DNA of 21,340 nucleotides from UBA3210 sp002363635 (GTDB lineage Bacteria > Bacillota_I > Bacilli_A > RFN20 > CAG-449), in assembly GCA_946641515.1 (NCBI GenBank), contig CAMPBT010000014.1:1-21340 (forward strand), given 5' to 3'. Under the pieces are notes generated by a model that made no database searches, was not told where the DNA came from, and saw only the letters and a program-made list of their open reading frames with translations. A program made the translations under genes and the position numbers. Of this stretch, positions 1-5,888 are shown piece after piece. Numbering within the stretch: position 1 is the first letter of the stretch; every line of letters starts with the position of its first letter.

Positions 1-102
1 ATAATCTAATGTTATAGTTTCAAATTACTATAATAAATGATTATCTTTTTTATTTGATCCGCCAATTTCCGCCAGAGAGATTTCAACTCTACCTTAATTT
101 TT
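1..102. repeat. Direct repeat, copy 1 (cut by window edge)
   Basis: This segment matches 1533-1634 in the same orientation with about three mismatches over 102 bases, by eye. It holds the right part of a palindrome (GATTATC at 39-45), two TCCGCCA motifs (58-64, 68-74) and, read on the minus strand, the last codons and stop of a transposase-like frame (stop at 91-89). Similarity fades beyond about 102, where the transposase-like codons diverge. It is most simply the 3' end and downstream non-coding part of two related decayed insertion sequences. The left part of the palindrome lies outside the window. Confidence 0.85.
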
Positions 103-298
103 CTATTATATTTTTTGAATAAGGCAATAAATTTTCAATTGGTTCTTTATTAATATTTTCAAATACATAATTAAAATATTTCTCTACATTTATATTATTT
201 ATAACTGCTGTTTGAATACCGTATCTAGCATTATTAAAATGTAATAATGCAAACACATCTTCAAAAAGAAAAAATAGGATATGTTTTAAATATAAGCT
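89..298 (-). pseudogene. IS66-type transposase C-terminal remnant
   Basis: On the minus strand an open frame of about 69 codons runs from 298 to a TAG at 91-89. It has no in-frame ATG, RBS or N-terminal part. The peptide contains INVEKYFNYVFENI followed by ENLLPYSKNI. This resembles the C-terminal tail of IS66-family transposases, which usually reads roughly NGLNxYKYLEYLLxxLP followed by LLPWSENI. The DDE catalytic core is absent, so this is a dead fragment. The family call rests on recognition of the tail pattern only. The window edge is not the cause of the truncation, because the missing 5' part would lie towards the fic gene. Confidence 0.5.
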
Positions 299-310
299 TT
301 AACTAATTCT

Positions 311-1363
311 TTATTTTCCTTTCCAAAAATAGGCTGCGCCATTAGTGTTTCCAATTTTCTCAATTAATCCTTCTTTTAACAATCTTGCTAATTCTAGTTC
401 AATTGTATTGATTGATATATCAGGCCATATTTCGTGGATTTCTTCTTTAGATATCTTCCCCAAAGTGGTTTTAATTGTTTCTTCCACTCTTTGGGCTTTT
501 GATAACTTCTTATCTTTAATGATTTCATAACGTCTTGCTAACTCATTATAAGCGGATAATAATGTCATTAAAAAATTTTCAATAAAAGGCCAATAAGAAT
601 TATGATTATCACTCCAACCAGAAGAAGATTCATAAAGCTTTTGATAATACATGCCTTTATTCTTATTGATGATGTTTTCTAAAGAAACGTATTTACCAAC
701 ATCATATCCAGTTTTATAAAGAAGCAATAATGTTAATAGTCTAGACATTCTACCATTACCATCTTCAAATGGATGGATGCATAAGAAATCTAAAATATAA
801 CAAGGAATCAATAATAATGGATTGATATTAGAATTACTTCTAGCATCGATAAACGCTAATTCAAGTTGTTCCATTGATTGAGGAGTTTCAATGGCAGGAA
901 CTGGTCTAAATCTAATACTTCTACTACCGTCTGTGTTAATCTGCATTATGACATTATCAACAGTTTTAAGCATTCCTCTAGTGGGTGTTTGTTTTCTTTC
1001 TAATAAATCACGATGAAGTAATAATATTTGTCTAGTTTCAATATCGATGGTTCGATAGTCCATATGGATTCTATTCAGAACATCCCTATAGCCAGCGATT
1101 TCTTCTTCATTATGGTTTCTAGGTTCGGTAGATTCGTTAACTAGTTCTTTAATTCTTTGATCAGTAGTAACAATGCCTTCAATCGCATTACTAGCTTTAA
1201 CAGATTGAACTTTGGCAATCTTTACTAAGTTATTAAAAACATTAGGATACTTTTCTTTAAAAACATCAGAAATTGTTTTATTTCTTTCAATTGCAAAAAG
1301 CATCGATGCAATGTTTGACGGAATAAATTCATTTTCTAAAAACGAATAATCAAATCTTTTCAT
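311..1363 (-). CDS. Fic family protein (putative AMP-transferase), class II
   Basis: Fic proteins usually transfer AMP from ATP to hydroxyl side chains of target proteins. The catalytic motif HPFEDGNGR is intact at about residues 197-205 of the 350-aa product. An SNAIEG sequence at about 58-63 matches the autoinhibitory [S/T]xxxE[G/N] helix, placed N-terminally as in class II Fic proteins that hold themselves inactive. The last ~60 residues (KISKEEIHEIWPDIS, LELARLLKEGLIEKIG) look like a winged helix, a common C-terminal DNA-binding extension in this family. ATG at 1363 is chosen over an in-frame TTG at 1369: AGAGG at 1377-1373 sits 9 nt from the ATG but only 3 nt from the TTG. No antitoxin gene adjoins it, so this is probably a self-inhibited stand-alone Fic. 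Its target is unknown. It lies between two direct repeats. Confidence 0.9.
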   Translation of the reverse strand: MKRFDYSFLENEFIPSNIASMLFAIERNKTISDVFKEKYPNVFNNLVKIAKVQSVKASNAIEGIVTTDQRIKELVNESTEPRNHNEEEIAGYRDVLNRIHMDYRTIDIETRQILLLHRDLLERKQTPTRGMLKTVDNVIMQINTDGSRSIRFRPVPAIETPQSMEQLELAFIDARSNSNINPLLLIPCYILDFLCIHPFEDGNGRMSRLLTLLLLYKTGYDVGKYVSLENIINKNKGMYYQKLYESSSGWSDNHNSYWPFIENFLMTLLSAYNELARRYEIIKDKKLSKAQRVEETIKTTLGKISKEEIHEIWPDISINTIELELARLLKEGLIEKIGNTNGAAYFWKGK

Positions 1364-1387
1364 AGACAAATACCTCTATTTGCCTAA

Positions 1388-1416
1388 AATATACAACATT
1401 TTAGTTAAATAATCAA
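1388..1416 (-). promoter_or_regulatory. fic promoter
   Basis: On the minus strand TTGATT (1416-1411) and TATATT (1393-1388) are separated by exactly 17 bases. The predicted start is near 1381, giving a leader of about 18 nt that contains the AGAGG RBS. The spacer contains one copy of a 12-mer that recurs upstream. Confidence 0.65.
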
Positions 1417-1465
1417 TATGACTGTTACAACATTTACCTAATTTTTATCGTTATTTAGTTAAATA
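1400..1465. repeat. Paired 12-mer TTTAGTTAAATA, candidate operator
   Basis: TTTAGTTAAATA occurs at 1400-1411 and 1454-1465 in the same orientation, 54 bp apart (about five helical turns). The first copy lies inside the spacer of the fic promoter. CTAAAAT (1384-1390) and ATTTTAG (1398-1404) also form an inverted repeat over the -10 region. The arrangement suits a repressor binding two sites, possibly the winged-helix end of Fic itself; that is inference. The sequence is AT-rich, so chance recurrence is possible. Bases 1466-1526 show nothing recognisable. Confidence 0.35.
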
Positions 1466-1526
1466 TTTATTGTCATTAACCAATAATATCCTGATTCAAC
1501 AAGAATTTTACTATATAAGAAAAAAG

Positions 1527-1583
1527 AAAAAGATAATCTAATGTTATAGTTTCAAATTACTATAATAAATGATTATCTTTTTT
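1527..1583. terminator. Two-step palindrome with flanking A and T tracts
   Basis: AAAAAGATAATC (1527-1538) pairs perfectly with GATTATCTTTTT (1571-1582). Inside it, TTATAGT (1544-1550) pairs with ACTATAA (1559-1565). A tracts on one side and T tracts on the other would allow intrinsic termination in either direction. It lies just downstream of the transposase-like stop on the minus strand, so it may be that element's terminator. It could also be a structured transposon end. Confidence 0.5.
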
Positions 1584-1634
1584 ATTTAATCCGCCATTTT
1601 CCGCCAGAGGGATTTCAACTCTACCTTAATTTTT
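1533..1634. repeat. Direct repeat, copy 2
   Basis: This is the second copy of the 1-102 repeat, same orientation, offset 1532 bases. It includes the full palindrome, TCCGCCA at 1590-1596 and 1600-1606, and the transposase-like stop codon at 1623-1621. The two copies bracket the fic gene and its promoter. Recombination between them would delete or amplify fic. Confidence 0.85.
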
Positions 1635-1668
1635 TCAATATATTTTCAGAATATAGTAATAAAACTTG
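1621..1668 (-). pseudogene. Transposase C-terminal scrap, second copy
   Basis: The minus-strand frame ending at the TAG at 1623-1621 reads LLLYSENILKKLR, compared with LLPYSKNIIEKLR in the copy ending at 89. The stop position and the following sequence are the same. Homology is not visible beyond about 1668. This is a shorter, diverged relic of the same kind of gene. Confidence 0.5.
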
Positions 1669-1677
1669 AAAATGACG

Positions 1678-1705
1678 AGGTATCTTTAATTGGTACCTTT
1701 TTATT
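1678..1705 (+). terminator. Possible hairpin terminator before the ATPase gene
   Basis: AGGTATC (1678-1684) pairs with GGTACCT (1692-1698), with one G-T wobble and a 7-nt loop, followed by a T-rich run. It would stop plus-strand transcripts arriving from the repeat region and so insulate the ATPase gene, whose own promoter lies just downstream. Confidence 0.4.
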
Positions 1706-1746
1706 TTTTAGTTTGTCAACTTTTGTTACACACACTTTCAAAAAAA

Positions 1747-1775
1747 TTGATTTTGCTAAAGTTTTGTAATATACT
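1747..1775 (+). promoter_or_regulatory. Promoter of the DUF4143-type ATPase gene
   Basis: TTGATT (1747-1752) and TATACT (1770-1775) are 17 bases apart. Transcription would begin near 1782, only about 10 nt before the ATG at 1792. This supports that start against an upstream open frame beginning near 1690. Confidence 0.6.
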
Positions 1776-1791
1776 GAATATGGTGATGGCT

Positions 1792-2973
1792 ATGATTATA
1801 AGAAATAATTATTTAAATGAATTGATTAAAATGAAGGATAAAATGTTTATTAAGGTAATCACAGGAATAAGAAGATGTGGTAAATCTATTTTATTGCAAC
1901 AATTTAAAGATTATTTATTAAAAAATGGAATCAATGAAGAACAAATAATATATATTAATTTCGAAATGATGGAAAATGAACCTTATTTAAATTATAAGGA
2001 ACTTTATCAACATATTTTAGATTTAACTGTAAAAAAGAAAATGTATGTTTTTATAGATGAAATACAAGAAGTAAAGTATTTTGAAAAGGTAATTGATTCT
2101 TTGTTTGCTAAAGGAAATTATGATATTTATATTACAGGTTCAAATTCTCATCTATTGTCTAGTGAAATATCGACATTATTGTCAGGAAGATATGTAGAAA
2201 TAAAAATGTTACCACTATCTTTTAAAGAGTATTTAGAACTTGTTAAAACAGAGAAAAAAGAGGCTTTTAATTCATATTTTAAGTATGGAGGATTACCTTA
2301 TGCAGCCCAAATAGAAGATATAGATACCAAAATATCTTATATAGAAGGAATATATAATACCATAGTAATTAAAGATTTAATTGAAAGAAAAAACATTTCT
2401 AATGTTGAATTGCTAAAAGATATATTAAAGTATGTATTAGATTCAATAGGAAATACTTTGTCTTCAAAAAAAATATCAGATACTTTAACATCTAATGGTA
2501 GAAAAACTAGTCATGTTACAGTAGGTAATTATTTAGATGCTTTAGAAGAATCATATATACTATATAGAGCTGAAAGATATGATATTCGAGGTAAGCAAAG
2601 ATTAAAATCATTAGAAAAGTATTATGTCGCAGATTTAGGATTTAGAGCTTTTGCGTTAGGTGATAGACAATATAATGTCGGATTTGTATTAGAAAATATT
2701 GTTTATTTAGAATTGTTAAGAAGAGGATATAAGGTTAATATTGGTAAATTAGATAGTTTAGAAGTAGATTTTATTGCTTATAAAGATAATGAAAAAACAT
2801 ATTATCAGGTATCAGCTTCTGTTTTGGATCCTAATACATTTGAAAGAGAAATTGCTCCTCTTAAAAAGATAAATGATAATTATAAAAAGGTCATATTAAC
2901 TTTAGATGGACTTCCTATGAACTATGAAGGAATACAGCAAGTTAATATTATTGACTGGTTGTTAGAAAATTGA
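1792..2973 (+). CDS. AAA ATPase with DUF4143-type C-terminal domain
   Basis: The 393-aa product has Walker A GIRRCGKS (25-32) and Walker B FIDEIQ (87-92), followed by ITGSNSHLLSSE and LPLSFKEYL. These are hallmarks of the AAA_14/DUF4143 family. The C-terminal part (LENIVYLELLRRGY, EVDFIA, YYQVS) follows the degenerate PD-(D/E)xK pattern seen in that family. The cellular role of these ATPases is not settled; they are frequent in accessory regions of gut bacteria. The start at 1792 is chosen because the family begins almost at MIIRxxYLxxLI, and because the promoter at 1747-1775 lies inside the longer frame. A weak GGTGA lies 5 nt upstream of the ATG. Its stop is the only TGA in the window and is followed at once by an in-frame TAA. 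No partner gene is adjacent. Confidence 0.88.
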   Translation: MIIRNNYLNELIKMKDKMFIKVITGIRRCGKSILLQQFKDYLLKNGINEEQIIYINFEMMENEPYLNYKELYQHILDLTVKKKMYVFIDEIQEVKYFEKVIDSLFAKGNYDIYITGSNSHLLSSEISTLLSGRYVEIKMLPLSFKEYLELVKTEKKEAFNSYFKYGGLPYAAQIEDIDTKISYIEGIYNTIVIKDLIERKNISNVELLKDILKYVLDSIGNTLSSKKISDTLTSNGRKTSHVTVGNYLDALEESYILYRAERYDIRGKQRLKSLEKYYVADLGFRAFALGDRQYNVGFVLENIVYLELLRRGYKVNIGKLDSLEVDFIAYKDNEKTYYQVSASVLDPNTFEREIAPLKKINDNYKKVILTLDGLPMNYEGIQQVNIIDWLLEN

Positions 2974-2995
2974 TAATGGTTCGAATACCATTATC
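2972..2995. repeat. Perfect 9-bp hairpin at the end of the ATPase gene
   Basis: GATAATGGT (2972-2980) pairs with ACCATTATC (2987-2995) around TCGAAT, starting inside the stop codon. No T tract follows, so it is not a terminator by itself. It is followed after 6 nt by TCCGCCAG (3002-3009), the 8-mer also seen in the two direct repeats. Confidence 0.6.
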
Positions 2996-3023
2996 CTATG
3001 CTCCGCCAGTTATTTGAAAGATT

Positions 3024-3047
3024 AAGACTAGAAATAGTCTTTTTTTC
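3024..3047 (+). terminator. Intrinsic terminator of the ATPase gene
   Basis: AAGACTA (3024-3030) and TAGTCTT (3035-3041) form a perfect stem with a GAAA tetraloop, running into a T tract to 3047. Confidence 0.8.
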
Positions 3048-3115
3048 TTAGTTTATATCCTATTAAATGCAATTAAATCCCATATACCCGTATGTACAAA
3101 CGTTTATTTTTTATG

Positions 3116-3134
3116 TTATTATTACTAATAATAA
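3116..3134. promoter_or_regulatory. AT-only palindrome upstream of the 217-aa gene
   Basis: TTATTATTA (3116-3124) and TAATAATAA (3126-3134) are mirrored around one C, 18 bp before the ATG. It could be an operator overlapping a TATTAT-type -10 (3117-3122), but the low complexity makes chance likely and no good -35 is seen. Confidence 0.2.
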
Positions 3135-3152
3135 AACATTTGAGGAATAATT

Positions 3153-3806
3153 ATGTTAAACGAAGGACTATTTGAGATTCTTAACAAAGAATTTAAATTA
3201 AATAAATTAGAAATTGGTGAATACCATAAAGTCGATAAAAAAGGTATGCACTTTGTTATCGATTCATACGAAGTAGAAGGCATTGGTCACTTATCTATAT
3301 TAAATATGAAAGCAATGTGCGGCTTAATGCGTATGGAAAGTATTATTTTAACTACATACGAAAAAGACGCTCCACTCTTTAATATTGATGTGATTAAAGT
3401 ATTAAATAAAACTACCCTTTTAGCGGAACTTTATGATGTTCAAGTAAAACCATTACGCGAAAATGCCTTAAAAAAATTAAAAGATATTAAAAATAATAAT
3501 TCTTCATTACCTTTATATAAAACAGAGCCTAGATGGTATGACTCAATAAAATATAAAGAATCATTAGGTTATTCAGGTAAAAAGCTATTACCAAAATACC
3601 AAGAAATCTCTACAGAATATCTAAACGAATTCTTACAAATATTAAAATCCTGCAAGAACGTTGATATAAAAGAAAAATCTGAAATGGTAAAAGTCTATGT
3701 AAATGGACTTCTTGCTTCAGGACCTACTGCAGAACAATTCTCAAAATTAATTGGCAAAGAAAAAACTAGAGAATTATTCTACGAACATATTTTTGGTGTA
3801 AGATAA
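3153..3806 (+). CDS. Unrecognised 217-aa protein, faintly bilin-reductase-like
   Basis: I cannot assign this protein firmly. It has no signal peptide, membrane segment or nucleotide-binding motif. The central stretch (about 62-97: ESIILTTYEKDAPLFNIDVI, then AELYDVQ) and the C-terminal helical part ending FYEHIFG are reminiscent of the beta-sheet-then-helix layout of ferredoxin-dependent bilin reductases. In that family a segment ending P.x.x.D.V precedes a strand that carries an Asp. Asp79 would be the equivalent position. This is pattern impression, not a database result, and the organism shows no sign of photosynthesis. GAGGA at 3142-3146 lies 6 nt before the ATG. It is a single gene, with a terminator just after it facing a convergent neighbour. 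Confidence 0.8.
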   Translation: MLNEGLFEILNKEFKLNKLEIGEYHKVDKKGMHFVIDSYEVEGIGHLSILNMKAMCGLMRMESIILTTYEKDAPLFNIDVIKVLNKTTLLAELYDVQVKPLRENALKKLKDIKNNNSSLPLYKTEPRWYDSIKYKESLGYSGKKLLPKYQEISTEYLNEFLQILKSCKNVDIKEKSEMVKVYVNGLLASGPTAEQFSKLIGKEKTRELFYEHIFGVR

Positions 3807-3807
3807 C

Positions 3808-3835
3808 AAAAAGGATGTCGCTAGACACCCTTTTT
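3808..3835. terminator. Bidirectional terminator between convergent genes
   Basis: AAAAAGGATGTC (3808-3819) pairs with GACACCCTTTTT (3824-3835) with one mismatch and a 4-nt loop. A and T tracts on either side serve both the plus gene ending at 3806 and the minus gene ending at 3834. Confidence 0.8.
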
Positions 3836-5213
3836 ATTTATTATCACCATCGAATAAAAATTTTATTTCATCAAAGATTTGTTTATTGACTGGTTCATCA
3901 AAATCTACATAATATCCTCTAGTTTCAATATCAGATAATTTAAGTTTCTGACCTTTATAAATAACGTTGTATCTAAGTTTATTAATAACTCTGCCTACAA
4001 CAAATCCTGCACGATAGAAATCAAGTAAGCATTCCCCTTCACTTGACCAAATCTTATTAAATTCACCAGGTTTAACTAAGACATTAATTGGTCTAATAAC
4101 TCGACCATCTTTTCTAATCTTCTTTAATCCTTTATGAATTAAGTTATATGGAATAAATGTTTTACCTTCATCGTAAGATACTGTTCTTAAACGAAGAACA
4201 TTCATATTCTCTTCAGTTTCACCATTAACAACAAAATAATCATCACGTTGATAAAGTTTTTCAGTGATTTCTGAATTCTTTAATAAATATTCAAATTTAG
4301 ATTTATCTTTAGTTTTAAGTTCTAAACGATCATCAAATAATTCACCCGTTCTCATTTCTGAGAAAGTCATTTCATTTGCAAAGATAATGTCTGCATTCTT
4401 AGAAGAAGGATAAATGATTTCATTATATGATTTGATAATATATTTGAAATAAATTCTAGTAGTGAAAGCAGTATCTGCAGAAGTAGTTTTAGCATCTCTA
4501 ATAATACGTCTTAAATATAATGACTTAGGATTACCATCAATGAAGTTTTTAATTGTATTAACACCTTTTAAATGTTCAAGTAAATCATCAGTTAAGGCGT
4601 AGATACCTTCTACAACAACTACATCAGCGTTACTACCATCTAAAATTTCATCACATTGAACTCTTTCAGAAACAACTTTTGAATATTCTTTCGCGTGAAC
4701 TTTACCTCCTGTTAATAAAGTTTTAATATCGCTTGCAGCTTCCGCCATATCATAGACTGAAGGTTCATCAAAGTTTAAAAGTGCCCACTCTTTAGGTAAA
4801 GCATCCATAAACTTATCTAAAGATGAAGAAGGAATAATACCTTTTAATGCTTCTTTAATTTTAGGAAGGACTTCTTTATCATACTTCTTATCAAAAGGAA
4901 CATTGTAGATAATCCTTTTGATTGTTTCTCTAATTAAAGGCATATTTTCAAGTTTGCCATCAAAATAATTTAAGTTAACTTTATTTGGAATAATACCTGA
5001 TAAACCAAAGTTATAATTATCTAAAGAAAATGAAACGACATGATATCCTTCATGTTCAGCATAATTTGCAATAACTTTTGAACCATAAGATTTTCCAGAA
5101 GAAGAAGCACCTGCAATAATAATTATTGCTTTTTGTCCTTTTTCTAAAGATTCTTCGATTAAATCTAAATTTGCATTCGCCCACTTTTCTAAATGATGGC
5201 ATTGATAAATCAT
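3834..5213 (-). CDS. Uridine kinase-like P-loop kinase fused to CYTH-like domain
   Basis: The 459-aa product starts with a phosphoribulokinase/uridine-kinase domain: Walker A GASSSGKS (35-42), SFSLDNY (61-67) where uridine kinases have the LDxFY motif, a strand VVVVEGIYAL (198-207), and LRRIIRD (234-240) as lid-type arginines. From about 295 a second domain follows, with LRLR (340-343), an evenly spaced Lys/Arg pattern and IETRGYY (429-435), resembling a CYTH (triphosphate-tunnel) domain. Kinase-CYTH fusions are known, for instance the plant TTM1/TTM2 proteins. Whether this one phosphorylates a nucleoside or cleaves a triphosphate cannot be read from sequence; the usual N-terminal ExExK motif of CYTH is not clear (LELK at 297-300). 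ATG at 5213 is chosen: GGAGG (5225-5221) is 7 nt away. A GTG at 5249 and an ATG at 5219 are badly placed. Confidence 0.8.
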   Translation of the reverse strand: MIYQCHHLEKWANANLDLIEESLEKGQKAIIIIAGASSSGKSYGSKVIANYAEHEGYHVVSFSLDNYNFGLSGIIPNKVNLNYFDGKLENMPLIRETIKRIIYNVPFDKKYDKEVLPKIKEALKGIIPSSSLDKFMDALPKEWALLNFDEPSVYDMAEAASDIKTLLTGGKVHAKEYSKVVSERVQCDEILDGSNADVVVVEGIYALTDDLLEHLKGVNTIKNFIDGNPKSLYLRRIIRDAKTTSADTAFTTRIYFKYIIKSYNEIIYPSSKNADIIFANEMTFSEMRTGELFDDRLELKTKDKSKFEYLLKNSEITEKLYQRDDYFVVNGETEENMNVLRLRTVSYDEGKTFIPYNLIHKGLKKIRKDGRVIRPINVLVKPGEFNKIWSSEGECLLDFYRAGFVVGRVINKLRYNVIYKGQKLKLSDIETRGYYVDFDEPVNKQIFDEIKFLFDGDNK

Positions 5214-5337
5214 ATACATTCCTCCAACGAGTACACTAATTTTACACACTTATAAGAATATTGTTAACTATAAAATGGTAAAAAGCAAATTTTATTCATC
5301 AATCCAATTTTTATATCATAAAAAAGACCGATTAATA

Positions 5338-5343
5338 TATAAT
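5338..5343 (+). promoter_or_regulatory. -10 element for the small membrane protein gene
   Basis: A perfect TATAAT lies 24 bp before the ATG at 5368 in a repetitive TTAATAT context. No convincing -35 is present at 16-18 bp. The RBS AGGAGGA (5354-5360) lies 7 nt before the ATG. Confidence 0.35.
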
Positions 5344-5367
5344 ATTAATATATAGGAGGAAGTACAT

Positions 5368-5772
5368 ATGGCAAAATCAAATAAAAGTACTGGCAAACTT
5401 CTTTTACTTATTTCAGGTATTATTTTATTAATTTGGGCAGTATTTGGACTTGTCGGTTTAATACAATCAACACCTGCAGTATTTAAGAACTTATTTGGTG
5501 ATAGAGATCAATTCGCTAATGGATTAATTGCATTAATGCAATGGTTAATTAGAATTCTCTTAACTATTTTTGAATTACTTGCAGCTATCGGTGGTATTGC
5601 TTATTACACAGGTAGTAAAACATTTTCAAAATACATTGGTCCATTCGCAATCATTAACTTAGTATTATCTATTGCTTACGGTTGGGGTGCACTTACATAT
5701 TGGGGATTCTACGTCGGTTTAGTAGTAGCAATTCTCTACTTCATCGGTTGGTTAATGGCAAAAGCAAAATAA
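5368..5772 (+). CDS. Small four-helix membrane protein, function unknown
   Basis: The 134-aa product is almost entirely hydrophobic, with predicted membrane segments at about 11-33, 52-80, 89-107 and 111-131. It has a short basic N-terminus (KSNKSTGK) and a basic end (AKAK). There is no lipobox or recognisable catalytic motif. It has a strong RBS and its own terminator, so it is expressed alone, divergently from the kinase-CYTH gene. I do not recognise a family beyond a generic small integral membrane protein. Confidence 0.85.
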   Translation: MAKSNKSTGKLLLLISGIILLIWAVFGLVGLIQSTPAVFKNLFGDRDQFANGLIALMQWLIRILLTIFELLAAIGGIAYYTGSKTFSKYIGPFAIINLVLSIAYGWGALTYWGFYVGLVVAILYFIGWLMAKAK

Positions 5773-5784
5773 AAATTCACTCAT

Positions 5785-5812
5785 GGTCTTCCTTTACAGG
5801 GAGACCTTTTTT
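5785..5812 (+). terminator. Intrinsic terminator
   Basis: GGTCTTCC (5785-5792) pairs with GGGAGACC (5799-5806) through one wobble, with a 6-nt loop, followed by six T. Confidence 0.85.
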
Positions 5813-5830
5813 GTACTCTTTTGTTCAAAT

Positions 5831-5836
5831 TATAAT
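5831..5836 (+). promoter_or_regulatory. -10 element for the MATE gene
   Basis: A perfect TATAAT lies 58 bp upstream of the MATE start. The nearest -35-like sequence (TTGTAC, 5811-5816) is only 14 bp away and falls in the preceding terminator's T tract. The assignment therefore rests on the -10 alone. Confidence 0.35.
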
Positions 5837-5888
5837 ATCTTGTTGAAGATTAGACTAAGAAGATTAAAATATTCTTTGGTCAAAAATT

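Noticed and set aside
1690..1791. N-terminal extension of the DUF4143 ATPase from an ATG at 1690
   Set aside because: The extra 34 residues do not fit the family, there is no RBS, and a good promoter (1747-1775) lies within it.
2976..3008. tRNA-Ser 3' end (GGTTCGAAT followed by CTCCGCCA)
   Set aside because: The distance from the T-loop-like sequence to CCA is about six bases too long, the loop has an extra base, and no anticodon or acceptor partner exists upstream, which is ATPase coding sequence. At most it could be a scar.
5214..5249. GTG start at 5249 or ATG at 5219 for the kinase-CYTH gene
   Set aside because: GGAGG at 5225-5221 lies downstream of the GTG and only 1 nt from the ATG at 5219, but 7 nt from the ATG at 5213.
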